From: a virus
Reading direction: 5' to 3' (one strand)
IMG/VR virus record: IMGVR_UViG_3300008738_000013
Location: 1 to 31,724 of that record
DNA: 31,724 bases
Shown here in pieces: positions 24,263 to 30,580 of the stretch (position 1 is the first letter of the stretch; every line of letters starts with the position of its first letter). Below the pieces are notes generated by a model. It saw only the letters and a list, made by a program, of their open reading frames with translations, made no database searches and was not told where the DNA came from. Made by a program: the position numbers and the translations under genes.

Positions 24263-24528
24263 TCTTTTTCTAGATTCAGGTCTATAATATCACCATTCTC
24301 CATAGTAAGTATATACTTTTTCTTACTTTCAATCTGTTCAGATAATTTTTCTCTGATCTTATCTAAAGAAAGGCATAAAGACTCAATTATCATACATCCC
24401 AACTCTTCACCATAATTCTTGCAGGATGCTTCAACCATATCCTCTAATATAGGTTGCAACTCTTCAACATACTCATCTTCATCTGGTAAAATCCCCTTAC
24501 CAAAATTAACCTGTATTACGTTGCTCAT
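24259..24528 (-). CDS. Small acidic protein between terminase and oxygenase
   Basis: 89 aa, acidic, predicted helical: LPDEDEYVEELQPILEDMVE, then LGCMIIESLCLSLDKIREKL and a Lys-rich turn near the end (YILTMENGDIIDLNLEKE). Not recognised. It is coupled on both sides by 4-base ATGA overlaps. Confidence 0.78.
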   Translation of the reverse strand: MSNVIQVNFGKGILPDEDEYVEELQPILEDMVEASCKNYGEELGCMIIESLCLSLDKIREKLSEQIESKKKYILTMENGDIIDLNLEKE

Positions 24529-26291
24529 AGTTGAGACGGTTGGTAAAATTTCAATTCAGGTTTCCAATGTCGTCTGCTGATTGCTTTATCCCATTCTGCC
24601 ATTGCAGGAAACATCTTACACCCGAAACATGCCATAGCTAAAGCCATTACGCAGTCATCATGTGAACCAGCTTGTGCCGCCATCTTTCCGTTTGGGAGAT
24701 TTACAAAAGTCTGTAGCTCATCCAAAACCTTGGGGCTTCTAATTTTTATTTCGTTCTCCCTAATTAATTCCCTTAAATAATCAATAATTAGGGGTTTTGA
24801 CTTTACTGTAGTGTGAAACCCTAACTTCCGGGCAGAACGACTTGATCTCTCGTCTAGTATCTTCTCTGAATATATATCTGGATATAAATGCACGTCTGAA
24901 AGGAACTTTAGAGTAACTAATCCGTGATTATTCCTTTCTACAATCAATTTTGCATTATTGTACCATTTACCCAAACTTGCAAGTTGCCATGCAAATAAAT
25001 CTGGATCAATCTTTATCCTCATAGTGGCTACCTCATCCATATTTGAGGCATCTAATACCACAGCTACACTCCAATCTGTATCCCTACCTACGTCTATACC
25101 CTCTGATACGTCTGCACCTATTCTATATTCCTTTTTAGGTTGCGGTCTCTGCCATACCTGTAATTCCCCATCATCCATTGCCTCTATAATGTATTTTTCT
25201 CCCCCTCCCCTCTCTTTCCACGCCTGAACAGGTATATGAAATCCTTCTGAAGGTCTCTCCCTTTGTATTTTTTGTGAGGCTAAAACAAGGCTACTAAGGG
25301 TATCTATATTAAATACGCTCCTCCCTGTAGTGACAAAAGACTCCCTAGCAGTTGTAGGAAACTCTTGATGAAATTTCCTTAAATCATTTTGACATTGAGT
25401 TTTAATGCATTGCCGTCTCCAGTTTAAGTTTTCTAGTGTTATCTTAAACTCTTTAACTTCATCCCCTACATCATACTGACAGGATATACCAAGTAATGCG
25501 TATTCTTCTTCCCCTCCGTACCGTTTATCCTGTCCTAACTCTTTCCTGAATGTCTCCTTATCTTCCTCTGAATCAAACGGCTTAGAATAGTGGCTGTATA
25601 TATACCACGGAAAGAAGACACTTTCCCACCCTGAATTGCCTTCTGCCGCATCCCAGTACATATCATGGAATACGCCACCCACACCTTGAGCAGTAGACTC
25701 AATAACTGCTTCTGTTTCAAAACCCTGTACTACACAATTGAGAAGCCCAAGTAAATAATCTTCACCGCCTCCCGACCAAGATGCTACTTCACTACAATGT
25801 AGATAATCTATCTTACTACCACGTACTTCACGCCCCCCTACGGTTGAGAGGGAATATGATGAATTAAGGCCACCCTCCTCACTACCCCAATGCAAGTCTC
25901 TCCTACCACTATATTTAAGCTGGGGCTTTATTTCTTTAGGAAGATTCTGTTCCATTGTGCGTGTCATGGCAAACATGACATCTGTAGCCGCCTTACTATG
26001 GGTGGTGATTTGTACCACCTTATTATGGTTCATAGCGGCATGACGGAAGTACCGTGCCTGTGCATATGTGGATATGCCGAATCTACGAGCCTTTAGGACA
26101 ATCATTCTGACATGATTATGTTCAGATAACTGTCTCTGCATCATAGAATGCATAATCTGTTGCACCTCATTTAGCTTAAACGGTATAAGTTCCCCTGTCC
26201 CAAAATTCTGAATTTTTAAACAATTTTCAAAGTAGAGAAGAGGATCGGACTTTAGCTTCCGTATAAGCTCTATTATCTCCTTTTCTTCCAT
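24525..26291 (-). CDS. Terminase large subunit
   Basis: 588 aa. ATPase: Walker A variant KARRFGIST (residues 67-75), Walker B-like region KIDYLHCSEVASW (160-172), coupling motif EAVIESTAQG (194-203). Nuclease: GADVSEGID with Asp394, LIVERNNHG with Glu453, and GSHDDCVMALAMA with Asp545/546. Length and order fit large terminases that package DNA into the prohead. The ATG has no clear SD and lies 9 bases after the stop of the cysteine-rich micro-ORF. Confidence 0.93.
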   Translation of the reverse strand: MEEKEIIELIRKLKSDPLLYFENCLKIQNFGTGELIPFKLNEVQQIMHSMMQRQLSEHNHVRMIVLKARRFGISTYAQARYFRHAAMNHNKVVQITTHSKAATDVMFAMTRTMEQNLPKEIKPQLKYSGRRDLHWGSEEGGLNSSYSLSTVGGREVRGSKIDYLHCSEVASWSGGGEDYLLGLLNCVVQGFETEAVIESTAQGVGGVFHDMYWDAAEGNSGWESVFFPWYIYSHYSKPFDSEEDKETFRKELGQDKRYGGEEEYALLGISCQYDVGDEVKEFKITLENLNWRRQCIKTQCQNDLRKFHQEFPTTARESFVTTGRSVFNIDTLSSLVLASQKIQRERPSEGFHIPVQAWKERGGGEKYIIEAMDDGELQVWQRPQPKKEYRIGADVSEGIDVGRDTDWSVAVVLDASNMDEVATMRIKIDPDLFAWQLASLGKWYNNAKLIVERNNHGLVTLKFLSDVHLYPDIYSEKILDERSSRSARKLGFHTTVKSKPLIIDYLRELIRENEIKIRSPKVLDELQTFVNLPNGKMAAQAGSHDDCVMALAMACFGCKMFPAMAEWDKAISRRHWKPELKFYQPSQL

Positions 26292-26300
26292 TAGTAATTA

Positions 26301-26345
26301 TTAACAATTACATGGGTTGCATTTACAGTCCTTACATTTACACAC
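26301..26345 (-). CDS. Cysteine-rich micro-ORF (14 aa), metallothionein-like motif
   Basis: Read from a GTG at 26345: MCKCKDCKCNPCNC, then TAATAA. Six of 14 residues are Cys in C-x-C and C-x-x-C spacing. AGGA lies about 6 bases upstream of the GTG. It overlaps the end of the oxygenase gene by 8 bases and fills the gap before the terminase. As an alternative to a free peptide, a +1 shift near the oxygenase stop would append the same Cys-rich tail to the oxygenase C-terminus. No other explanation for the spacer is seen. Confidence 0.4.
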   Translation of the reverse strand: MCKCKDCKCNPCNC

Positions 26346-26874
26346 GTTGTTCCTGAATATAGTTTATATTAATATTAAATCTAGCTGGCTCATTGCTCGT
26401 GGTTGTTGAACAATGTTCTTTGCTTGGGTCAAACAACAGCACACGATTTGCAACGCTGTCAACCTTAGTTCCGTCATGCAACTTTGTATACCCATCACAG
26501 GTATTTAAAGAAAGAATAGCTCCAGAATGAGGATAATCTTTATCTGAATGCTTTCTATGTTCATATACTGTTTCTGTCCGTGGATAAAGATTTGCTTTTA
26601 CCCTCAATAAACAGTTTACTCCTAATTTATCCAGTAATGGGAACATTAAGTCATAATATTTACTGGTCGGCCTATTATCCTCGTATATCATATGAGTCAT
26701 ATAGAACGATTTACCCGGCACACCATCAATCCCTTCAATATCTGATTGAAAAAACCAAGAGAACTCTGGAGGTGAATCGCCACGGTTTCTTGAGCGACCC
26801 TTGTCACAAATAAGAAAGGCTAAATTATTAAAATATTCTTCGTCTAAAAAATTATCTAAGACTGTATGTTGCAT
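26338..26874 (-). CDS. 2-oxoglutarate/Fe(II)-dependent oxygenase-like protein
   Basis: 178 aa. The core has the HxD...H...R set: EHRKHSDKDYPHSGAILSLN (His109, Asp111), VANRVLLFDPSKEHCST (His154) and EPARFNININYI (Arg165). It is distinct from the oxygenase at 23612-24262. Phage proteins of this type are often annotated as prolyl hydroxylase-like, but the substrate is unknown. The ATG follows the stop of a 45-aa membrane peptide by 4 bases, with a G-rich TAGGGGT before it. Confidence 0.78.
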   Translation of the reverse strand: MQHTVLDNFLDEEYFNNLAFLICDKGRSRNRGDSPPEFSWFFQSDIEGIDGVPGKSFYMTHMIYEDNRPTSKYYDLMFPLLDKLGVNCLLRVKANLYPRTETVYEHRKHSDKDYPHSGAILSLNTCDGYTKLHDGTKVDSVANRVLLFDPSKEHCSTTTSNEPARFNININYIQEQRV

Positions 26875-26878
26875 ACCC

Positions 26879-27016
26879 CTACATATATTGTAGAAATACC
26901 CATAAGAGCAATATGGACATAGCTACTCCCACTCCCCATATTGCTAGTATTGTTTTTTTCTTTTTTTCTTCCATAATATCTATTATATGCCTATGCCTCC
27001 TTCTCTTCTGAGGCAT
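26879..27016 (-). CDS. Small single-pass membrane peptide (45 aa)
   Basis: MPQKRRRHRHIIDIMEEKKK, then KTILAIWGVGVAMSILLLWV and a short end. An Arg/His/Lys-rich N-terminus comes before one membrane helix (about residues 22-42), so N-in topology is expected. The ATG lies 1 base after the stop of the holin-like gene (TAAGATG) and is probably coupled to it. It could be a holin partner or antiholin; this is inference from topology and neighbour. Confidence 0.68.
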   Translation of the reverse strand: MPQKRRRHRHIIDIMEEKKKKTILAIWGVGVAMSILLLWVFLQYM

Positions 27017-27017
27017 C

Positions 27018-27335
27018 TTAATCATCAATTGAATCTATAACCTTATCTAATTTTTTAAAGACCTTCTTTTCTAAATGAGGAAGAAGTCTTATTCCACTAT
27101 ACCCTATAAGAAAAGCTATAGCTAGGGCCGTATATGGCCCAAATTCAAATTGTTCCATTAACATTGGAATGAAAAATTCTGCCGCAATCCAACCAACAAC
27201 AGCCGCTATTGCTAAATTCTTTGCTTCCATCATCCAACCTGTCCATTTATGAACTAATCCATTAGTTAGACCGCCACAGGTGCTTGCAAATACACAACAC
27301 CACTTGGCTCCAAAAACTGCTAAAAGTGTTTCCAT
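27018..27335 (-). CDS. Holin-like membrane protein
   Basis: 105 aa. Hydrophobic segments at about 37-60 (MEAKNLAIAAVVGWIAAEFF) and 68-86 (TALAIAFLIGYSGIRLLPHL), with a Cys-containing, partly hydrophobic N-terminus (FGAKWCCVFASTCGG) and a charged C-terminal tail (EKKVFKKLDKVIDSIDD). This is the layout of phage holins. It is far from the lysins but next to the terminase genes, as in several short-tailed phages. An SD-like AAGGA lies upstream of the ATG. Confidence 0.75.
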   Translation of the reverse strand: METLLAVFGAKWCCVFASTCGGLTNGLVHKWTGWMMEAKNLAIAAVVGWIAAEFFIPMLMEQFEFGPYTALAIAFLIGYSGIRLLPHLEKKVFKKLDKVIDSIDD

Positions 27336-27350
27336 ATATAAAAATCCTTA

Positions 27351-27381
27351 TTAAATGTCTTAAAAATGTCTTAAAAATGTC
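27351..27381. repeat. Three tandem 9-11 bp direct repeats before holin gene
   Basis: TTAAATGTC, TTAAAAATGTC, TTAAAAATGTC in a row on the plus strand (GACATTTTTAA on the sense strand of the holin transcript), in its 5' untranslated region. Could be an operator or a simple slippage product. Confidence 0.6.
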
Positions 27382-27385
27382 CACC

Positions 27386-27435
27386 AAAAAAAGGTGACAG
27401 CCCCAACCGAGGTACTAAGGGGGGTCAGGGCTGTC
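27386..27435 (-). terminator. Rho-independent terminator between small terminase and holin-like gene
   Basis: On the minus strand, GACAGCCC - 24-base loop - GGGCTGTC, then ACC and seven T. The 8-bp GC-rich stem and T-run fit an intrinsic terminator downstream of the small terminase transcript. The loop holds C- and G-runs that can pair further. A second hairpin, AGGGCT/AGCCCT (27437-27456), lies directly before it in the transcript. Confidence 0.65.
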
Positions 27436-27524
27436 TAGGGCTGGAGACAAAGCCCTGTAATATTTTCTGTCAAAACATATAAATATGCAAGGGTGTAGAA
27501 GTGACTTAAACTACTTTATGTATG

Positions 27525-27565
27525 ATATGGGGGGTGGGGAGGCTCCGTGCCCCCCCGATCCATAT
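27525..27565. repeat. Strong GC-rich inverted repeat
   Basis: ATATGGGGGG pairs with CCCCCC plus CCATAT across a 16-base centre and a 3-base bulge. On the plus strand it is followed by TTTTTT, so it could terminate plus-strand transcription. It stands out from the AT-rich surroundings. Confidence 0.6.
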
Positions 27566-27604
27566 TTTTTCACTATCATTTCAGTAACTTATCCCGGTTT
27601 TGGT

Positions 27605-27659
27605 GCAGTTTATCGATCCAATCCAACCAATCTGTTGCAGAATCTCAGGAAACTGCAAC
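27605..27659. ncRNA. Two mutually exclusive stems in the non-coding gap
   Basis: GCAGTTT (27605-27611) can pair with AAACTGC (27650-27656), while GTTGCAG (27634-27640) can pair with CTGCAAC (27653-27659). The two 3' arms overlap, so only one stem can form at a time. This lies just after the small terminase stop. It may be a switch, a packaging-site structure, or chance in a repeat-rich gap. The whole gap 27336-27669 has no convincing gene. Confidence 0.4.
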
Positions 27660-27669
27660 GGGACCAGAC

Positions 27670-28095
27670 TTAATTAACTGTTATTGCTGGCTTTTCTGGA
27701 GTTATGTCTTTTAATGTTGATTCCTTAAGTAACTGCTCAAACGTCACATTGTGTTGATGTTCTACCTTTTTCTCAGGCTGAAACAAGCCTACTTCCATTC
27801 CTAATAGCTTGAGACAATCCCTCGCCACACCTAATGCTTCAGTTGTAACTGCCTGATTATACAGATCAATTAGATCACTTAGCACTCCTGACTTGGTTAA
27901 GCCATGAGACTGTAAAAGTTCTCGCTCTCTCCTTAACACCTCCTCCTTTATTCTAGTTTTTTGGAGGAGTGCGTATCCTTGTTTACCTGCATTTGCTGGA
28001 GCATACCCTGCTAACCTAGCAGATTCAGAAGCATTACCATTGGAGGCATAAGCTATTGAAAACATTAATTCTTTCTTGGTTAATTTGTCTGACAT
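27670..28095 (-). CDS. Terminase small subunit
   Basis: 141 aa. The N-terminal half has a Terminase_2-like DNA-binding layout: LTKKELMFSIAYASNGNASE, then SARLAGYAPANAGKQGYALL and KTRIKEEVLRRERELL. The helix-turn-helix is at about residues 19-52. The C-terminal part is helical and would oligomerise. It recognises phage DNA and brings the large subunit (24525-26291), from which it is separated here by four genes and a structured gap. It is the first gene of the leftward unit; upstream is the divergent promoter region. Confidence 0.85.
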   Translation of the reverse strand: MSDKLTKKELMFSIAYASNGNASESARLAGYAPANAGKQGYALLQKTRIKEEVLRRERELLQSHGLTKSGVLSDLIDLYNQAVTTEALGVARDCLKLLGMEVGLFQPEKKVEHQHNVTFEQLLKESTLKDITPEKPAITVN

Positions 28096-28127
28096 ATTAT
28101 TACCAATTTATTTTTTAAATTATTAGA

Positions 28128-28155
28128 TTGACATCTCTGTAGATCGGAGTAGAAT
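28128..28155 (+). promoter_or_regulatory. Sigma70-like promoter for the rightward operon
   Basis: Perfect -35 TTGACA (28128-28133), 16-base spacer, -10 TAGAAT (28150-28155, one mismatch). The start of transcription would fall near 28162, about 57 bases before the first ATG. Such a strong host-type promoter suggests early expression by the host polymerase. On the opposite strand only a weak candidate (TTGATT, 17 bases, TATGGA) is seen for the small terminase. Confidence 0.7.
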
Positions 28156-28162
28156 TTGTGAT

Positions 28163-28203
28163 CCATACTAATAAAGGTATGGGTAATCAAACTTAATCAT
28201 ACC
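28163..28203 (+). promoter_or_regulatory. Inverted repeats at the transcript start (operator or 5' UTR hairpin)
   Basis: CCATAC (28163-28168) pairs with GTATGG (28177-28182), and GGTATG (28176-28181) can instead pair with CATACC (28198-28203). The first arm begins at the predicted transcription start. The divergent location makes an operator controlling both units possible; a 5' hairpin that protects the RNA is the alternative. Confidence 0.5.
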
Positions 28204-28218
28204 ATATAAGGAGACAAC

Positions 28219-28419
28219 ATGGTAGATGAATTGACGAGAGACGATGTAGCAGAAGCTACTCAGGCATTCCTTGCCAATGGAGGTATAATCACAATCATTC
28301 CAACAAAGGCAAAGAGAGAATCCAATCAGAAGACCTATCCGCCTCGCAGACCATCCAGAGTAAGGAGTATGCATAGGCTTAATCCAGAGGAAGCAACATC
28401 ACGTAACCGTAACTTATAG
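28219..28419 (+). CDS. Early small protein, 66 aa
   Basis: The N-terminal part (VDELTRDDVAEATQAFLANG, then GIITIIPTKAKRE) looks like a small folded helix-strand unit that I recall from several marine phages; the C-terminal half is basic and Pro/Arg-rich (TYPPRRPSRVRSMHRL). First gene of the rightward operon with SD AAGGAGA. Possibly nucleic-acid binding; function unknown. Confidence 0.8.
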   Translation: MVDELTRDDVAEATQAFLANGGIITIIPTKAKRESNQKTYPPRRPSRVRSMHRLNPEEATSRNRNL

Positions 28420-28427
28420 GAGACACC

Positions 28428-28625
28428 ATGGCGATTAGTTCAGCAAGTAAGAAGAGATGGTCTTCCGATGAATGGAAGACACTAACAACGATCCAGAATA
28501 CTTGGTTTCCAAATCAGGACATTATGACCATCACAGGATTCATGGATCATGATCAATTCATTGCTCACGTTGAGCGATACAAACAATATGCTAAGGAGGA
28601 GGCGATCAAGTCAGATATGATCTAG
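28428..28625 (+). CDS. Early small protein, 65 aa
   Basis: MAISSASKKRWSSDEWKTLT, then a helical, Trp/His-containing body (TWFPNQDIMTITGFMDHDQF) and a charged C-terminal helix. Not recognised. SD is AGGAGA, 5 bases before the ATG. It is followed by a hairpin-bearing gap of about 100 bases. Confidence 0.78.
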   Translation: MAISSASKKRWSSDEWKTLTTIQNTWFPNQDIMTITGFMDHDQFIAHVERYKQYAKEEAIKSDMI

Positions 28626-28634
28626 TGTAGTAAG

Positions 28635-28662
28635 GATGCATCATTGGTATCAATGGTGCATC
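28635..28662 (+). ncRNA. 12-bp hairpin after the 65-aa gene
   Basis: GATGCATCATTG - GTAT - CAATGGTGCATC: 12 bp with one T-G wobble and a 4-base loop, starting 9 bases after a stop codon. No U-run follows, so it is not a terminator. The rest of the gap (to 28722) holds three TAGGTAT words, a small TGGC/GCCA hairpin and an AACAGGAGA SD. Confidence 0.6.
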
Positions 28663-28722
28663 TCTAGGTATACTAGGTATTCAATCTAGGTATCATGGCG
28701 ATAAAGCCAGAACAGGAGACTT

Positions 28723-28881
28723 ATGAAAGATTTCACGATGTTAAATGAGACTGAATGTATTCAGGCACTCAATAAGGAAATCACTAATCTGAAGGAGGAA
28801 TTAGAATACTACAAAAAATCTGAGGAAGCATTAAAGAATGCACTCAGGGACATGGTTTGCAAAGTAAAAACTAATAGTTAA
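28723..28881 (+). CDS. Small coiled-coil protein, 52 aa
   Basis: MKDFTMLNETECIQALNKEI, then TNLKEELEYYKKSEEALKNA and a short basic end. Heptad spacing of Leu/Ile suggests a coiled coil. The ATG has SD AGGAGA (AACAGGAGACTT). Small acidic/coiled early proteins of this sort often bind host proteins, but nothing here names a target. Confidence 0.78.
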   Translation: MKDFTMLNETECIQALNKEITNLKEELEYYKKSEEALKNALRDMVCKVKTNS

Positions 28882-28904
28882 TCAACCCAATAAAAGGAGA
28901 CACA

Positions 28905-29222
28905 ATGAAAGTATTAGCAAGCGAAGTAATCAACGAGAATCTAGAATTAGTTGTTGTTAGACCTGACAGTAAGGATGGCAATCCGCCATCAGATCGAGAC
29001 TGCGAATTGGAGGAGAAACTTGGTATTGAATTGTATAATAATTTCCCATTCCTTGCGAAGTACATGGGAAGGTATCAACCAATTGGCGTTGAAGGTTGTG
29101 ATCTGGAAGACGATCTAGAATCTGCAATAGGCACCATGTTAGCTCAAGCAGAATTCCATAGAAACAATCCTGATTGGATCGTTGAAAAGATCAGGAACTA
29201 CAACGAATCGGAGGAAGAATAG
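28905..29222 (+). CDS. Early hypothetical protein, 105 aa
   Basis: Acidic protein: VLASEVINENLELVVVRPDS, then LEEKLGIELYNNFPFLAKYM, a GVEGCDLEDDLESAIGTMLA segment and a Glu-rich C-terminus. No membrane segment. SD AAAGGAGA precedes the ATG. Followed at once by copy 1 of the two-stem RNA element. Function unknown. Confidence 0.8.
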   Translation: MKVLASEVINENLELVVVRPDSKDGNPPSDRDCELEEKLGIELYNNFPFLAKYMGRYQPIGVEGCDLEDDLESAIGTMLAQAEFHRNNPDWIVEKIRNYNESEEE

Positions 29223-29225
29223 CCG

Positions 29226-29289
29226 ATAGCTTGAATCCCTCTCAGACCATCGGAGGGATTTGAGGTATTTACTAATGAATACCGTAACC
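29226..29289 (+). ncRNA. Two-stem intergenic RNA element, copy 1
   Basis: ATAGCTTGAA opens the element. Stem 1 (29230-29241 with 29253-29264, 12 bp) has the variable core TCCCTC/GAGGGA between conserved CTTGAA and TTTGAG. Stem 2 is GTATTT - ACTAAT - GAATAC (29265-29282), followed by CGTAACC, then AACAGGAGA and the next ATG. The core sequence differs from copy 2 (29833-29902) while pairing is kept. Confidence 0.65.
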
Positions 29290-29303
29290 TAACAGGAGAT
29301 AAT

Positions 29304-29483
29304 ATGTTATTGATAGATGCAATAGCTAGTATAAATGCTAGTAACGATCCAAGTCCAGAAGACGTAGTTAATAACCAATTGGAATGGGAACAGGAACGTG
29401 AAGGTATTGCAAATGGTACCGTTTGCGATGATGGCTTCAGATGGAGTGATGAAGTAAATTTCAACCATTTATTCGGGAGATAA
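29304..29483 (+). CDS. Early hypothetical protein, 59 aa
   Basis: MLLIDAIASINASNDPSPED, then VVNNQLEWEQEREGIANGTV and CDDGFRWSDEVNFNHLFGR. Acidic, no known motif. SD AACAGGAGA, 6 bases before ATG, directly behind RNA element copy 1. Ends one base before the next ATG. Confidence 0.78.
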   Translation: MLLIDAIASINASNDPSPEDVVNNQLEWEQEREGIANGTVCDDGFRWSDEVNFNHLFGR

Positions 29484-29484
29484 T

Positions 29485-29634
29485 ATGTGTAGACTGAGAT
29501 TATTCTTTTTTGAGAATGAAGAATGGGGTTGGGCTGAATGGGTCTTGCCCTATGGTGAAAACCTTCAAAGCCATATAGACCATTGGAAAATTGGCGGAAG
29601 GATGGTTATAACTGAGCATATTGATTTAATCTAA
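29485..29634 (+). CDS. Early hypothetical protein, 49 aa
   Basis: MCRLRLFFFENEEWGWAEWV, then LPYGENLQSHIDHWKIGGRM and a short end. Rich in Trp and Phe. SD GGGAGA comes from the end of the preceding gene (one-base gap, TAATATG). Not recognised. Confidence 0.75.
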   Translation: MCRLRLFFFENEEWGWAEWVLPYGENLQSHIDHWKIGGRMVITEHIDLI

Positions 29635-29647
29635 ACAGGAGAAAAAA

Positions 29648-29833
29648 ATGGACGATTATATTGACGCATACAAGAGAGCCGAAGACGTAGCAAACGATGA
29701 GCTAAACGAAAAGAAGGAACGTCTTTACAACAAACTTTATCCTAGTAAAGACCACACCTCTGATGCGGTTCAGCTTGAGTTTGATCTTAATGTTGGCAAT
29801 GAGCCATATATTTTTAATCCTTACTGGAGTTAA
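29648..29833 (+). CDS. Early hypothetical protein, 61 aa
   Basis: A charged helix (MDDYIDAYKRAEDVANDELN, then EKKERLYNKLYPSKD) is followed by a short beta-like end (AVQLEFDLNVGNEPYIFNPY). SD AACAGGAGA. Its stop codon overlaps the first base of RNA element copy 2. Confidence 0.78.
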   Translation: MDDYIDAYKRAEDVANDELNEKKERLYNKLYPSKDHTSDAVQLEFDLNVGNEPYIFNPYWS

Positions 29834-29902
29834 TAGCTTGAAGCATATCGGCACACATTTTGCTGGTATGCTTTGAGGTATTCACTAATGGATACCGCAA
29901 CC
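29833..29902 (+). ncRNA. Two-stem intergenic RNA element, copy 2
   Basis: Same frame as copy 1: ATAGCTTGAA, variable stem, TTTGAGGTATT, loop ACTAAT, ATACCG, AACC. Stem 1 here is 17 bp (29837-29853 with 29861-29877, loop of 7), with core GCATA/TATGC in place of TCCCTC/GAGGGA. Stem 2 is GTATTC - ACTAAT - GGATAC, where wobble and Watson-Crick pairs swap relative to copy 1. It precedes the 208-aa gene. Confidence 0.65.
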
Positions 29903-29918
29903 AAAAACAGGAGATCAT

Positions 29919-30545
29919 ATGTTTAAAGACGATAACGCATTCATTGCGGAATATTGTCAGGCAAGTCCAGATAATCTATATAGATGTTCAGTTCTGGTGC
30001 ATGGTACGGTTCAACAAAATACAGAGAATCTTGATCGCATCGCAACACAATTTGACGAGGTAGGATTTGTTAAGGATGATACTCTGGAATGGAGGAAAGA
30101 TTACATCCTGCATTTCAGGAATAACAAAAAATATTATTACGATAATATGATGAAAATATTACGTAGTAAAAAGAATATTCCTGACAAGATATTGAAATTA
30201 TTTCTTGAAGCAGAAGGTTTAGGATTAGCTAAGGCAAATTTTCTTGCTCTACTAGCTACAGGAAACAAGGCATTCGCTTGCCTTGATTCAAACAATCTTA
30301 AATGGCATAAAATTAATCCCAAAATTACTGACTACAATAAGAAATTAAAGTCAGAGGACATCAAGGCGAAGAAACGTAAACAATATCTGGATGTAGTATC
30401 TTCACTTGGAGGAGGTGAAAAGTTATGGGATGATTGGTGTATAAATGTCGCAGACAAATCCAATAAATTTAAGTCAGGAATGGAAGTATCATTCAAACAT
30501 CGGCATTGGTTCACAACATGGGAGAATCAGTATCCCACAATATAG
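29919..30545 (+). CDS. Early protein with helix-hairpin-helix (DNA glycosylase-like) segment
   Basis: 208 aa. The middle, LEAEGLGLAKANFLALLATG followed by ACLDSNNLKWHKI, resembles the HhH region of HhH-GPD DNA glycosylases and of phage proteins with G-L-x-x-x-KA-x-F...C-x-D-x-HN; here the usual His is Asn. The second half is basic and ends GMEVSFKHRHWFTTWENQYP. No Fe-S cysteine cluster is seen. A DNA-binding or repair role is plausible; catalytic activity is uncertain. SD AACAGGAGA follows RNA element copy 2. Confidence 0.72.
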   Translation: MFKDDNAFIAEYCQASPDNLYRCSVLVHGTVQQNTENLDRIATQFDEVGFVKDDTLEWRKDYILHFRNNKKYYYDNMMKILRSKKNIPDKILKLFLEAEGLGLAKANFLALLATGNKAFACLDSNNLKWHKINPKITDYNKKLKSEDIKAKKRKQYLDVVSSLGGGEKLWDDWCINVADKSNKFKSGMEVSFKHRHWFTTWENQYPTI

Positions 30546-30553
30546 GCAATAAC

Positions 30554-30580
30554 TTCCTAGTAGGCAAATTCTGCTAGGAA
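30554..30580 (+). ncRNA. 10-bp hairpin after the 208-aa gene
   Basis: TTCCTAGTAG - GCAAATT - CTGCTAGGAA, 10 bp with one wobble pair, 8 bases after a stop codon. No U-run. Same placement as the other intergenic hairpins of this operon. Confidence 0.6.

Noticed and set aside
27485-27673. Plus-strand frame encoding GGGEAPCPPDP, recalling Gly/Pro-rich starts of some virion proteins
   Set aside because: The residues come directly from a G-run/C-run inverted repeat, there is no SD, and the strand is opposite to the module. Better explained as a hairpin.
29274-29295. Tiny ORFs beginning at the ATG within ACTAATG of the RNA element (MNTVT; MDTATKNRRSYV in copy 2)
   Set aside because: Different lengths in the two copies, and the start lies in a conserved loop. 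The structural explanation covers the conservation better, though a leader peptide is not excluded.
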